Assembly (NCBI RefSeq): GCF_000454545.1
Contig: NZ_CM002139.1
Coordinates: forward strand, 4,633,854-4,666,644
DNA length: 32,791 bases
Source: Xanthomonas cassavae CFBP 4642
GTDB taxonomy: Bacteria; Pseudomonadota; Gammaproteobacteria; Xanthomonadales; Xanthomonadaceae
Reading direction: 5' to 3'
Both the position numbers and the translations under genes were made by a program. Positions 16,701 to 23,589 of the stretch are shown here, one piece after another (within the stretch, counting starts at the first letter, position 1; each line of letters begins with the position of its first letter). The notes below the pieces were generated by a model. It ran no database searches, had not been told where the DNA came from, and worked only from the letters and a program-made list of their open reading frames with translations.

Positions 16701-16826
16701 AGCGCCTACGCCTACAACGGCTTCGGCAGCAACGGGCAGTTCGATCCGGACATCGCCATCAACACCAGTGGCGAAATCAACTATGTGCCGCGTAGCGTGG
16801 TGCTGGAGATCGGCGCAGAGTTCTGA
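13791..16826 (+). CDS. TonB-dependent receptor with N-terminal carboxypeptidase-regulatory-like domain (Oar-like), copy 2
   Basis: A 1011-residue paralogue of the preceding receptor. The signal peptide is nearly identical (MKNHRTVSILPVRSLLCCAL, cleavage after TMA at residue 32). The regulatory-like domain spans about 36-107 (NANGNYTIVGLQPGTY), the TonB-box-like TLDTVTV lies at about 121-126, and the plug again has TRNFLEFADTVPGM and QLAIGEYKVITSNYKAE. The barrel ends LEIGAEF. It is best started at 13791, where the conserved ribosome binding site lies; the frame is open upstream to 13695 without support. It should import a ligand related to, but not identical with, that of copy 1. The halogenase gene follows 108 bp downstream on the same strand. 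Confidence 0.93.
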   Translation: MKNHRTVSILPVRSLLCCALAASLFATTPTMAQSSNATLRGQVASAQSGSEVVVTNLATGSVRRAPVNANGNYTIVGLQPGTYTVESNGVSRTVTLSVASSATVDLGTETATAPAGDATTLDTVTVSAPMIRDVKTSEVGNTISARQIQQLPQATRNFLEFADTVPGMVFQVDGNGNTKLRGGASNASAGNLYIDGVGQKSYVRSGGVAGQSDTQGNPFPQLAIGEYKVITSNYKAEYGQISGAAITAATKSGTNEFHGEAFYRYTDQDLRDTRPDEEQNGKIDSQTKEYGFALGGPLIQDRMHFFVAYEGKENVAPKSVQPSAEAAAFVNQLPSDLASQYGPANMPFEEDLFFGKIDFEPTDRDRIELSTIYRDETQTANVGGTNTLTQATDKINKDKRTNLRWQHSADNWYNELIVGTENSENNPTPRTLGNGIIYTYFQPRAGSTDIDERTFLTAGSAGGLNAQRKSQKGWFLQNDLTFTSFQWHGEHTIKMGVNYKDIELTSQDAAALNPQFSYRVNGGSVESTPYRVDFVAPYTTPGQRATVVSPSKQYGIYLQDDWAATDKLMINIGVRWDYEDTPAYTDFVTSQAFVDALYANDAENPGQPWANRLLPSGINVADYISTGNNRKNFKDAWAPRFGFSYDIFGDEAAIVHGGAARSYDRNLFEQLALETSKAALSPVAVYFENPATQQCYRADRPCVAFDPRYLNGIDQLNTIPDVSGSAELFMFNNKLKTPYSDQYSIGITNQVGDWLTDVTFQRILSYDGFAMGLINRYPDGSYFQNGNVPWGEPVPGYQNTILGSNGLEQRNSQVLLSADKPYTKDSGWGLTLSYTHTSARQNRNIDEPYGFDKAIIRGYPFVKSDAVAAHRFVASGSIDIPWGVTLGAKLVLATPEPINTIACFGFTDPDGATCQQVGVTPPGSGKFLVGGDIWGYRTVDFQATKEFTVVGDFKLNARVNLLNAFNFKNYSAYAYNGFGSNGQFDPDIAINTSGEINYVPRSVVLEIGAEF

Positions 16827-16934
16827 TGGATGCGCCTTCCCCACGCATGCGCTGCACGCGTGGGGATCTTTCGCAACGGGGCCGGCTGGCCCCGTTCGTT
16901 TGTCTGTCTTCTCTCACCTCAGGAACATGCAGGC

Positions 16935-18455
16935 ATGATTCCCGCTCTCCTTCGCAACATCGTCATCGTCGGCGGCGGCACCGCCGGCTGGATGGCGGCC
17001 GCCGCCTTCGCGCGCGTGCTCGGGCCCACCTTCAACGTGCAGCTGATCGAATCCGAACAGCTCGGCACCATCGGTGTGGGCGAAGCGACCGTGCCGCATA
17101 TCAAGGCCTTCAACAACCTGCTCGGCATCGACGAAGCCGAGTTCGTGCGCCAGACCCAGGGTAGCTTCAAGCTCGGCATCGCGTTCGTCGACTGGCAGCG
17201 CCCCGGCACAGCGTACATCCACGGCTTCGGTACCCAGATCGGGCATCCGCTCGGGCTGCTGCCGTTCCATCAATACTGGATCAAGCAACAGCTGCGCGGC
17301 ACGGCGCAGCCGCTGGGTGCGTACACGCTCAATACCATGGCCGCCGCGCGCGGCAAGTTCATGACCTCGGCCGGCGATGTGCCGGCCACCTCGCCGCTGG
17401 CCAATATTGCCTACGCGTATCACTTCGATGCCGCGCTGTACGCGCGCTTCCTGCGCGGGTTTGCCGAGGCACGCGGCGTCACGCGTGTCGAAGGCATGGT
17501 GGAGCAGGTGCAGCTGCATCCGGAATCGGGCAACGTGGTGGCGCTGCACCTGGCGTCGGGCCAGGTAATCGCCGGCGACCTGTTTATCGATTGCTCGGGA
17601 TTTCGCGGGCTGTTGATCGAAGACGCCCTGCACACCGGCTACCACGACTTCACCCATTGGCTGCCGTGCGATCGTGCACTGGCGGTGCCCTGCGAAAAGG
17701 TCGGCCCGCCCACGCCCTACACGCGCTGCACCGCGCGCGCGGCCGGTTGGCAATGGCGCATTCCGCTGCAGCATCGCACCGGCAACGGCTATGTGTACTG
17801 CAGCGCGCACATCAGCGACGACGAAGCCGCCGCCACCTTGCTGGCCAATCTGGATGGCAAGCCGCTGGCCGACCCACGCCCGCTGCGCTTTACCACCGGG
17901 CGGCGCAAGCAGTGCTGGAACCGCAACGTGGTCGCGTTGGGCTTGGCCAGCGGTTTTCTGGAGCCGCTGGAATCGACCAGCATCCATCTCATCCAGTCCG
18001 GCATTTCCAGGTTGCTGGAGCTGTTTCCGCGCGAGGGCATCAGCCCGGTGCTGGCGCAGCGCTACAACGACCGGCTGGCATTCGAGTTCGACCGCATCCG
18101 CGATTTCCTGTTGCTGCACTACCACGCCACCGAGCGCGACGACAGCGCGTTCTGGCGGCACTGCCGCCAGATGCCGATCACCCCGGAACTACGAACCACC
18201 TTGGACTTGTTCCGCGACAGCGGGCGCTTCTACCGCAATGCCGAGGAGATGTTCGCCGAGATCAGCTGGGTGCAGGTGCTGGTGGGCCAGGGCGTCCTGC
18301 CGCAGGGCTACCACCCCCTGGTGGACCAGGTGCCGGATACCGACGCCAAGGGCTTCCTGGCCAGCGTGGCGCAGACCATCAGCCATTGCGTGGACGTGAT
18401 GCCGAGCCACCAGCAATTCATCGACCGCTATTGCAAGGCGCCAGCGATACGGTAA
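16935..18455 (+). CDS. Flavin-dependent (tryptophan-type) halogenase
   Basis: A 506-residue cytoplasmic FAD enzyme of the tryptophan halogenase family. Family members use FADH2, O2 and halide to make hypohalous acid, which is directed to an aromatic carbon. Visible signatures are the FAD-binding IVGGGTAGW (glycines 13, 15, 18), the GEATVP block (49-54), a lysine in GSFKLGI at position 79 matching the catalytic lysine of PrnA/RebH, the WQWRIP motif (272-277; WxWxIP of the family), and LEPLEST with Glu346, which matches the PrnA active-site glutamate. All key residues are therefore kept. The variant ESTSIHLIQSGI is typical of family members next to TonB receptors. No flavin reductase is encoded nearby. 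The substrate is unknown; free tryptophan should not be assumed. Confidence 0.93.
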   Translation: MIPALLRNIVIVGGGTAGWMAAAAFARVLGPTFNVQLIESEQLGTIGVGEATVPHIKAFNNLLGIDEAEFVRQTQGSFKLGIAFVDWQRPGTAYIHGFGTQIGHPLGLLPFHQYWIKQQLRGTAQPLGAYTLNTMAAARGKFMTSAGDVPATSPLANIAYAYHFDAALYARFLRGFAEARGVTRVEGMVEQVQLHPESGNVVALHLASGQVIAGDLFIDCSGFRGLLIEDALHTGYHDFTHWLPCDRALAVPCEKVGPPTPYTRCTARAAGWQWRIPLQHRTGNGYVYCSAHISDDEAAATLLANLDGKPLADPRPLRFTTGRRKQCWNRNVVALGLASGFLEPLESTSIHLIQSGISRLLELFPREGISPVLAQRYNDRLAFEFDRIRDFLLLHYHATERDDSAFWRHCRQMPITPELRTTLDLFRDSGRFYRNAEEMFAEISWVQVLVGQGVLPQGYHPLVDQVPDTDAKGFLASVAQTISHCVDVMPSHQQFIDRYCKAPAIR

Positions 18456-18813
18456 GCGCGATGACCGAGCGGCAAGCGCCCCGAAGGCAATGCCCGCGCA
18501 TCATCGGACAGGTACCCGAACGGCATGGCGGGCGATGCGCAAGGTCGCCTCGGCCGCCGCCGTGTGCACCAGGCGGTAGCAATCCGCGCGCGCCGAACCA
18601 CCGCCTGAAGCTTCGCCAAAAAAAAGGATCGGGCACAAGGTCCGATCCCTTCGAAAACCGGGACACGCCCGGTGGACAATGAGTGGCACAGCTTCCGACT
18701 GACATCGGATGCCGGCATGTTAACGAGACTTTCACATTAAAGCAATGCTTTAATTATTCCGACTTAAGCGATTGATTTATATCGCCAAATCGGAATGGCT
18801 GAATGACTGCCGC
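18456..18813. other. Convergent gap between halogenase and pyrF
   Basis: No gene is supported. It includes a minus-strand terminator (18618-18648) and an AT-rich island (about 18715-18790) containing an 8-bp palindrome, ATTAAAGC-AAT-GCTTTAAT (18737-18755). Short minus-strand frames near 18428-18735 run through the terminator and are not credible. Confidence 0.6.
18618..18648 (-). terminator. Intrinsic terminator of the phosphatase-pyrF operon
   Basis: On the minus strand GGATCGG (18648-18642) pairs with CCGATCC (18632-18626) across a 9-base loop, followed by eight T residues (18625-18618). This is a classical factor-independent terminator, about 165 bp downstream of the pyrF stop. Confidence 0.82.
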
Positions 18814-19545
18814 TCAGTCCCGGTGCTGCATCACTGCCGCGCGGATCTCGGCCTGGATGGCGGTGGCAGCGGCTGCGGGGTCGTCAGCCAGGCGGATCGG
18901 GCGGCCGACGACAATCGCATCGGCGCCATCGGTAAAGGCATGCGCCACGCCCACGGTGCGCTGCTGGTCGTCGCCAACCGGGCCGCCGGGGCGGATGCCC
19001 GGGCAGACGATCGAAAAGGCCGGGCCGGTGGCGCGGCGGATCGGGCCGGCTTCCTGGCCGGAGGCGATCACCCCGTCGATGCCCGCGGCCTGGGCAGCCA
19101 GCGCGCGCTCCACCACCACGTCCACCGGTTCGCGGTCGATGCCCATCGCGGCCAGGTCCGGGCGGCCCATCGAGGTCAGCACGGTCACTGCGAGCAGGCG
19201 CATGTCGCCCTGGTTGGCCTCGGCGGCGGCCTGCAGCATGCCGGCATGCCAGCCGTGCACGGTGCAATAGCTCACCGGCCACTGCGACAGGCGGGCGATG
19301 GTGCCGGCCACGGTGGCGGGGATGTCGAAGAATTTCAGGTCGACGAACACGCGCTTGTTGCGCTTGGCCAGCGCATCGAGCACGTGGAAATACTCGCCGG
19401 AGGCCAGCAGCTCCATGCCGATCTTGTAGAACGCCACCGACTCGCCCAGCCGGTCGACCCACGCGATTGCTTCATCGTGGCCGGGCACGTCCAGCGCGAA
19501 GATCAGCCGCTCGTGCGCGGCCAGGGCTAACGGGGGACGGCTCAT
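18814..19545 (-). CDS. pyrF: Orotidine 5'-phosphate decarboxylase
   Basis: A 243-residue cytoplasmic enzyme that decarboxylates orotidine monophosphate to UMP, the last step of de novo pyrimidine nucleotide synthesis. The catalytic signature is [12 protein letters not shown], with D69, K71 and D74 forming the D-x-K-x-x-D motif. The N-terminal strand IFALDVPG, the central VTVLTSMG, and the phosphate-binding end (CPGIRPGG and [13 protein letters not shown]) are all in place. Length is normal for the short PyrF type. Its ATG overlaps the stop of the upstream phosphatase gene (ATGA), so the two are translationally coupled. A terminator lies downstream. Confidence 0.97.
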   Translation of the reverse strand: MSRPPLALAAHERLIFALDVPGHDEAIAWVDRLGESVAFYKIGMELLASGEYFHVLDALAKRNKRVFVDLKFFDIPATVAGTIARLSQWPVSYCTVHGWHAGMLQAAAEANQGDMRLLAVTVLTSMGRPDLAAMGIDREPVDVVVERALAAQAAGIDGVIASGQEAGPIRRATGPAFSIVCPGIRPGGPVGDDQQRTVGVAHAFTDGADAIVVGRPIRLADDPAAAATAIQAEIRAAVMQHRD

Positions 19546-20498
19546 CGTGCAAGCTCCAGTGCGGCGCGCTTGGCGTCGTGGCGGGTCTGCCAGGGTTGCG
19601 AATAATCGTTGTTGAACTGCGCCGGCTCCCAGCCGCCATAGCTGGGATTGGGCAGCATCCACCAGCGCTCGCCGAACCAGTCGTGGTACCGCTGCAGCAG
19701 CGCGCCACGGGCCTGGCTGGTGTTGGCGGTGACCTGCACGAAATCGCCCAGCTGGTCGCCGAACTGCATCAGCACGCGGTAGGTCTGCCCGGCCAGCTGG
19801 CGGCGGCAGTTCTTCTCGCTGCCGTTCTGCTCGCAGCCCTGGACCACGGTGCCAAGGCCCAGAAACACGCTGTCATCGGCCACCGGCAACCCGACGCTAC
19901 GCAGGTTGGCCAGCGTGGCGTCCTTCAGGTGCACGGCGCGGTTAGAGATGTAGAGCAGGGTGATGCCGCGGGCGTTGGCGGCCTTGGCGAAATCCACCAC
20001 GCCCGGGATCGCGATGGCCTTCTTCTCCGCCACCCACTGGTCCCAACTCAGCTCGTCGTATTCCTTGCCGTCGCGCAGCAGGCGCGCCTGGTAGGGCGAG
20101 TTGTCCAGCACCGTCTCGTCCACGTCCAGCACCACCGCCGGCTTCAGCCCGGTGGCGGCATTGCCGCGCTCCTCGGGCACCAGCGCGTCCCAGTTGGGTT
20201 GCTTGAGCGCAGCGTCCAGCGTGTCGGCAGCGGCGCGGTAGGTCTGCTCGGCCACCGCGCGGTATTCCTCCGAGCGCTGCATCCACAGCACCGCGTTGAG
20301 GTTGTCGTCGCCGGCCGGCGCGGTGGCGGCTACGGGCGGCGTAGCAGTCTTGGCTGCGGCGGCGCCGGCGGCCGCATTGGCGGATACGGCGGCGCCCTGC
20401 GCGCGCTGCGCCAGCTCCTTGTCGCCGGGTTTGCAGGCGCTCAGGGCCAGCGCGGTGCAGGCGAGCAGGGACAACGGGGCGTAAAGCGAGGGGCGCAT
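19542..20498 (-). CDS. Lipoprotein HAD-family acid phosphatase (class IIIB, e(P4)-like)
   Basis: A 318-residue lipoprotein phosphatase. The signal peptide ends in the lipobox LSAC (Cys22). An alanine-rich linker of about 40 residues follows, then the HAD catalytic domain with [13 protein letters not shown] (nucleophile D125, DxDxT form), the LYISNR motif and a C-terminal GDQLGDF motif with acidic metal ligands. In relatives such as Haemophilus e(P4) and plant-type acid phosphatases the enzyme removes phosphate from nucleotides and other monoesters in the periplasm. The ATG at 20498 is preferred because GGTGGA precedes it; one at 20503 is possible. Coupling to pyrF would link periplasmic nucleotide salvage with pyrimidine synthesis; that link is inferred. 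Confidence 0.9.
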   Translation of the reverse strand: MRPSLYAPLSLLACTALALSACKPGDKELAQRAQGAAVSANAAAGAAAAKTATPPVAATAPAGDDNLNAVLWMQRSEEYRAVAEQTYRAAADTLDAALKQPNWDALVPEERGNAATGLKPAVVLDVDETVLDNSPYQARLLRDGKEYDELSWDQWVAEKKAIAIPGVVDFAKAANARGITLLYISNRAVHLKDATLANLRSVGLPVADDSVFLGLGTVVQGCEQNGSEKNCRRQLAGQTYRVLMQFGDQLGDFVQVTANTSQARGALLQRYHDWFGERWWMLPNPSYGGWEPAQFNNDYSQPWQTRHDAKRAALELAR

Positions 20499-20776
20499 GG
20501 CATCCACCAGGACAGGAGCGGCAATGGAGACCGCGATTTTAGCGGGTTCGCGCCGCACCGCCCGCTCCGACTGACGGCAGCGGCGCGTGCGCACGCACGG
20601 CGACGTGGCCACTGCGGCATTTGCTGGCGATGCCCGCGTGCTTCATGCGCCTTCAACGACTGACGGCCGCCTCGATCCCGTTGCCGCTCTGGTCGCCCTC
20701 CATGGGATCGCGGCCTGAAGAACGCCGATGCAGGATCGGCATATGCTTGTGCGCTGATTGCCCCGGAGTCGCCCCC

Positions 20777-21433
20777 ATGACAGATGCACCTTCCCCGCCC
20801 GTCCTCGATACCGCCCAGGCCCGCGTGCTTGGCTGCCTGATCGAAAAAGAGGCCACCACCCCGGACGCCTACCCGCTCACCGTCAACGCCGCGCAGGTAG
20901 CCGCCAACCAGAAGACCGCGCGCGAGCCGGTGCTGAATCTGCAGACCGGCGTGGTGCATCACGCGCTGCGCCAGCTGGAAACGCTGGGGCTGGTGCGCCA
21001 GCAGTTCTCCTCGCGCGCCGAACGTTACGAGCACAAGCTGGGCAGCGTGCTGGACCTGACCCGCCAGCAGGTGGCGTTGATCGGCCTGCTGCTGCTGCGC
21101 GGGCCGCAGACATTGGGCGAGCTGTTCGCGCGCAGCGAGCGGCTGGCGCGCTTCAACGATGCCGACGATGTGCGCCATCACCTGGACCGTCTGATCCAGC
21201 GCGGCCTTGCGGTGCAATTGCCGCGTGCCAGCGGCCAGCGCGAAGACCGTTACATGCATCTGCTCAGCGGCGAGCTGGATCTCGACGCGCTGCAGGCCGC
21301 AGCTGCAACGCGCGAGAGCGCGCCGCGCGGCGCCGACACCGCTGCCCTGGAAGCGCGGGTGCAGAGCCTGGAAGACCAGCTGCAGGAACTGCGCGAGCAG
21401 GTCACCGGGCTGCTTACCCGCCTGGGCGAGTAA
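20777..21433 (+). CDS. DUF480 / YceH-family winged-helix protein
   Basis: A 218-residue cytoplasmic protein of the YceH (DUF480) family. Family proteins have two winged-helix folds and are of unknown function, although DNA or protein binding is suspected. Family hallmarks visible are [20 protein letters not shown], then [13 protein letters not shown] and [19 protein letters not shown] in the second domain. The C-terminal 40 residues form a heptad-like coiled coil ([17 protein letters not shown]). The start at 20777 has GGAGT upstream; the open frame further upstream to 20621 is not conserved-looking. It is divergent from the phosphatase gene and appears monocistronic. Confidence 0.93.
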   Translation: MTDAPSPPVLDTAQARVLGCLIEKEATTPDAYPLTVNAAQVAANQKTAREPVLNLQTGVVHHALRQLETLGLVRQQFSSRAERYEHKLGSVLDLTRQQVALIGLLLLRGPQTLGELFARSERLARFNDADDVRHHLDRLIQRGLAVQLPRASGQREDRYMHLLSGELDLDALQAAAATRESAPRGADTAALEARVQSLEDQLQELREQVTGLLTRLGE

Positions 21434-21595
21434 GCGCGAGGAGCGAGCAGCCTGCGCAGCCGCCAACCACGCGCGACCGATGCTTGCTGCAGCACGGACC
21501 ACGCGCGTACTGCGGTCACTGCGCGCCAGTTCTTGGTTCACTACCTGCCAGCCGTGAGTCGCGTCCGGGCAAATCAGCGGTCGGTACTGGCCGGA

Positions 21596-22434
21596 TCACG
21601 CCGTCGCCGGCACCGGTTCCAGCATCCCGCCCGCGTAGTCGGCCTGGAACGGCAGGTCAGGCCGATGCACGTAGCCGATGAAGCAATCGCACCGCGTGTT
21701 CGGGCAGCTGCGCGCACGCAGCTGCGCCGCGAAACTGCCGTCGTAGAGATTGCCCAGCGGCGTGTCGACGAAGTTGCAGCGCCGCACGGTGCCGTCGCCA
21801 TCCACCCACAGCACCGATTCCCCGGTCAGGCAGGGCGCGCCGAAGCTGGGCGGCGGAGTGAGGTTGTAGCCGACGTACGGATCGATCCGGCTCAAGCGCT
21901 GCACCTGCTCGGGCGTGTAGTAGTCCGCCGGGCGTGGATCGAAGGCGTTGAGCCACATCGGCGTGGTGTCGGGCAAGGCCGCGCGTAGCGCCTCGATCTC
22001 GTCCATGTGCGCGTGCGCGGCCACCATGCCCACGCTGTGGCGCACGCCGCGCTGGCGCAATGCTGGCAACGCTGCAGGAAGGCCGCGCGCGTGACCTGGC
22101 TGATCAGCGCCCGGCCCTGCGGGTCGCGCACGCTGCCGTCGGCCAGGAAGCACACCGCATTGGCCTGCTCGGCCCACTGCGCCAACGCGCCGAACGCCGC
22201 ATCGTCCACCTCGAAGCTGAAGTGCTGGCGCACTCGCTGCACATGCCGCATCAGGTGATAGCGCGCCTGGGTCATCTGGCCATCGCCGGTCTGATTCACA
22301 TAGCCGACAAACCCATGCGGATACGCGGCCAGTTCCGGGTCGGCGTGGTCGCGATGGTGCACGGCGGCCTGCGGCAAAAAGTCCAGCCACAGCAACGTGC
22401 GCAGCGTGGAATAGGCGTTGACCAACAGTACCAT
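21596..22434 (-). pseudogene. Decayed chimera: 5' part of a DUF4272-like gene joined to the 3' part of an STM4011-type radical SAM gene
   Basis: From 22434 to about 22100 the frame encodes the start of what I take to be a DUF4272-type protein (MVLLVNAYSTLRTL, then YPHGFVGYV, HMTQ-like QMTQARYHLMRHVQRVR and CFLADGSVRDPQGRALIS). It then passes into a STM4011-like radical SAM sequence (QVTRAAFLQR). One base is missing near 22070, so the rest, LPALRQRGVRHSVGMVAAH through WLNAFDPRPADYY, GESVLWVDGDGTVRRC and CPNTRCDCFIGYVH, is in another frame. The radical SAM CxxxCxxC N-terminal cluster is gone, so the enzyme cannot work. A deletion probably removed the genes between the two, and a frameshift followed. 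The DUF4272 assignment is less sure than the STM4011 one. Confidence 0.78.
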
Positions 22435-22485
22435 GCAGGCCTGCCTGTGCGGTGGAAAACAGCCGGCAGGGTGACGCAGCGCCGC

Positions 22486-23022
22486 TCAGCTGTCCACGCC
22501 ACCAGGGCCGAGGTCGATCGTGTAGTACGCCGCGGCCTCGGTGCCGGGACTCAGCATCCGCAGGCTGTCGTAGCGCAGCCCCAGCGCCTCCAGTGCGCGG
22601 ATCGACTCCGCATTGCCTGGCGAGACGATCGCGCACACTTGCGTCAATCCCAGTACCTGGCGTGCATGCTCCAGCACCGCACGCCCGGCTTCGGTCACAT
22701 AGCCCTTGCCGCGATACGCGGGCAACAGCGCAAAGCCGATATGCGGCACCGGCAAGGTCTCGCGGCACAACAGGCCCAAGGTGCCCATGAAGGTGCTTGC
22801 CTCGCGCGTTTCCAGCGCCCAGTGCGCGAAGCCGTGTTGTTGCTGATGCGCCTGCGCCCATTCGCGCACATGCTCGCGTGCCTGCGCGCGGGTGCGGATA
22901 CCGCGGTCGTTGATGCCGGCAATGAACGCAGGATCGTTGACCAGCGCCAGCATCGCCTCGGCATCGTGCTCGGGATCGAGCAGACGCAAGCGCACGCGTG
23001 CGGTTTCGAGGATGACGGTCAC
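22486..23022 (-). CDS. GNAT-family N-acetyltransferase (RimJ/RimL-like)
   Basis: A 178-residue cytoplasmic acetyltransferase. It opens with the typical strand LETARVRLRLLDPEHDAEAM. It carries HIGFALLPAYRGKGYVTEAGRAVLEHA, in which RGKGY is the acetyl-CoA pyrophosphate-binding loop, and then the VSPGNAESIRALEALGLRYD helix-strand that ends the fold. Such proteins acetylate ribosomal proteins, other amino groups or small molecules; the substrate is not evident. The start is a GTG at 23022 with GGAG six bases before it. The pseudogene lies 51 bp downstream, so this gene may have been the leader of the lost cluster's operon. Confidence 0.88.
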   Translation of the reverse strand: MTVILETARVRLRLLDPEHDAEAMLALVNDPAFIAGINDRGIRTRAQAREHVREWAQAHQQQHGFAHWALETREASTFMGTLGLLCRETLPVPHIGFALLPAYRGKGYVTEAGRAVLEHARQVLGLTQVCAIVSPGNAESIRALEALGLRYDSLRMLSPGTEAAAYYTIDLGPGGVDS

Positions 23023-23589
23023 GGTGCACTCCGTTGGCGGGAATCTCAGATTGCCGCGCGGCAGTGGCACTGGCAAGCCTGACGACAGCACGCATGGCCA
23101 CGCTGCATTACGCGCACGGTTGGCGATGTCACTCCGGTTGGGTGGTGCAACCGGCGTGCACCACCGGTGCGTCTTGCCGGCCACCGGCACGTTGCCGGCT
23201 CGCTTGACTGGCCAGCAGCGCTCCAGCCTTGCGCCGTTCCAGCGACGGTGCGAGCGATCATGCCTGGCATGCATGCCAGGCTATCCCGCGTCTGTTGCAG
23301 GTCGCGTGCCTCAGCGCGTCGTGCGCACGTCGAGCGGCAAGACTGGGCATCGATGCACGCCTGACCGCCAGCACATCACGGCCGGTACGTCCACGATGCG
23401 CTCCACCCTTGCGCACGCGTACCGCGCGGGGCAGCCGGCCCGGGAGGCGAAGTGTCAGGCGCGATTCGCCGCCGATGTGTGCCACGCACTCACCAGCAGT
23501 GCCTCCGGCTGACGCCCATCGCCGTCTCGCCTGCCAGGCTCACCTCTTGATGCACGTGGCACAAAGCTGCCCGCGCGGCTCAGTCGACC
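23023..23589. other. 567-bp gene-free region
   Basis: No convincing gene is seen on either strand. The frames here are arginine/alanine-rich shadow-type sequences without ribosome binding sites. It contains a perfect 20-bp palindrome (23262-23281). It carries the promoter of the GNAT gene on one side and the end of rep on the other. Confidence 0.55.
23262..23281. repeat. Perfect 20-bp palindrome
   Basis: GCCTGGCATGCATGCCAGGC is its own reverse complement. It lies in a gene-free region about 240 bp upstream of the GNAT gene. It could be a regulator site or a hairpin with no loop; nothing else ties it to a known element. Confidence 0.6.

Noticed and set aside
16935..18455. Assigning the halogenase as a tryptophan 7-halogenase with a natural product cluster
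   Set aside because: No biosynthetic genes (NRPS, PKS, tailoring) are nearby, and the receptor-linked subfamily does not justify a tryptophan substrate.
18428..18735. Short minus-strand frames between halogenase and pyrF
   Set aside because: They run through the T-run of a clear intrinsic terminator and have no ribosome binding site. One frame ends in a protein-like stretch (HTAAAEATLRIARHAVRV), but this is not enough.
22892..23512. 206-residue plus-strand frame near the GNAT gene
   Set aside because: Overlaps the GNAT gene in antisense and continues as low-information arginine-rich sequence.
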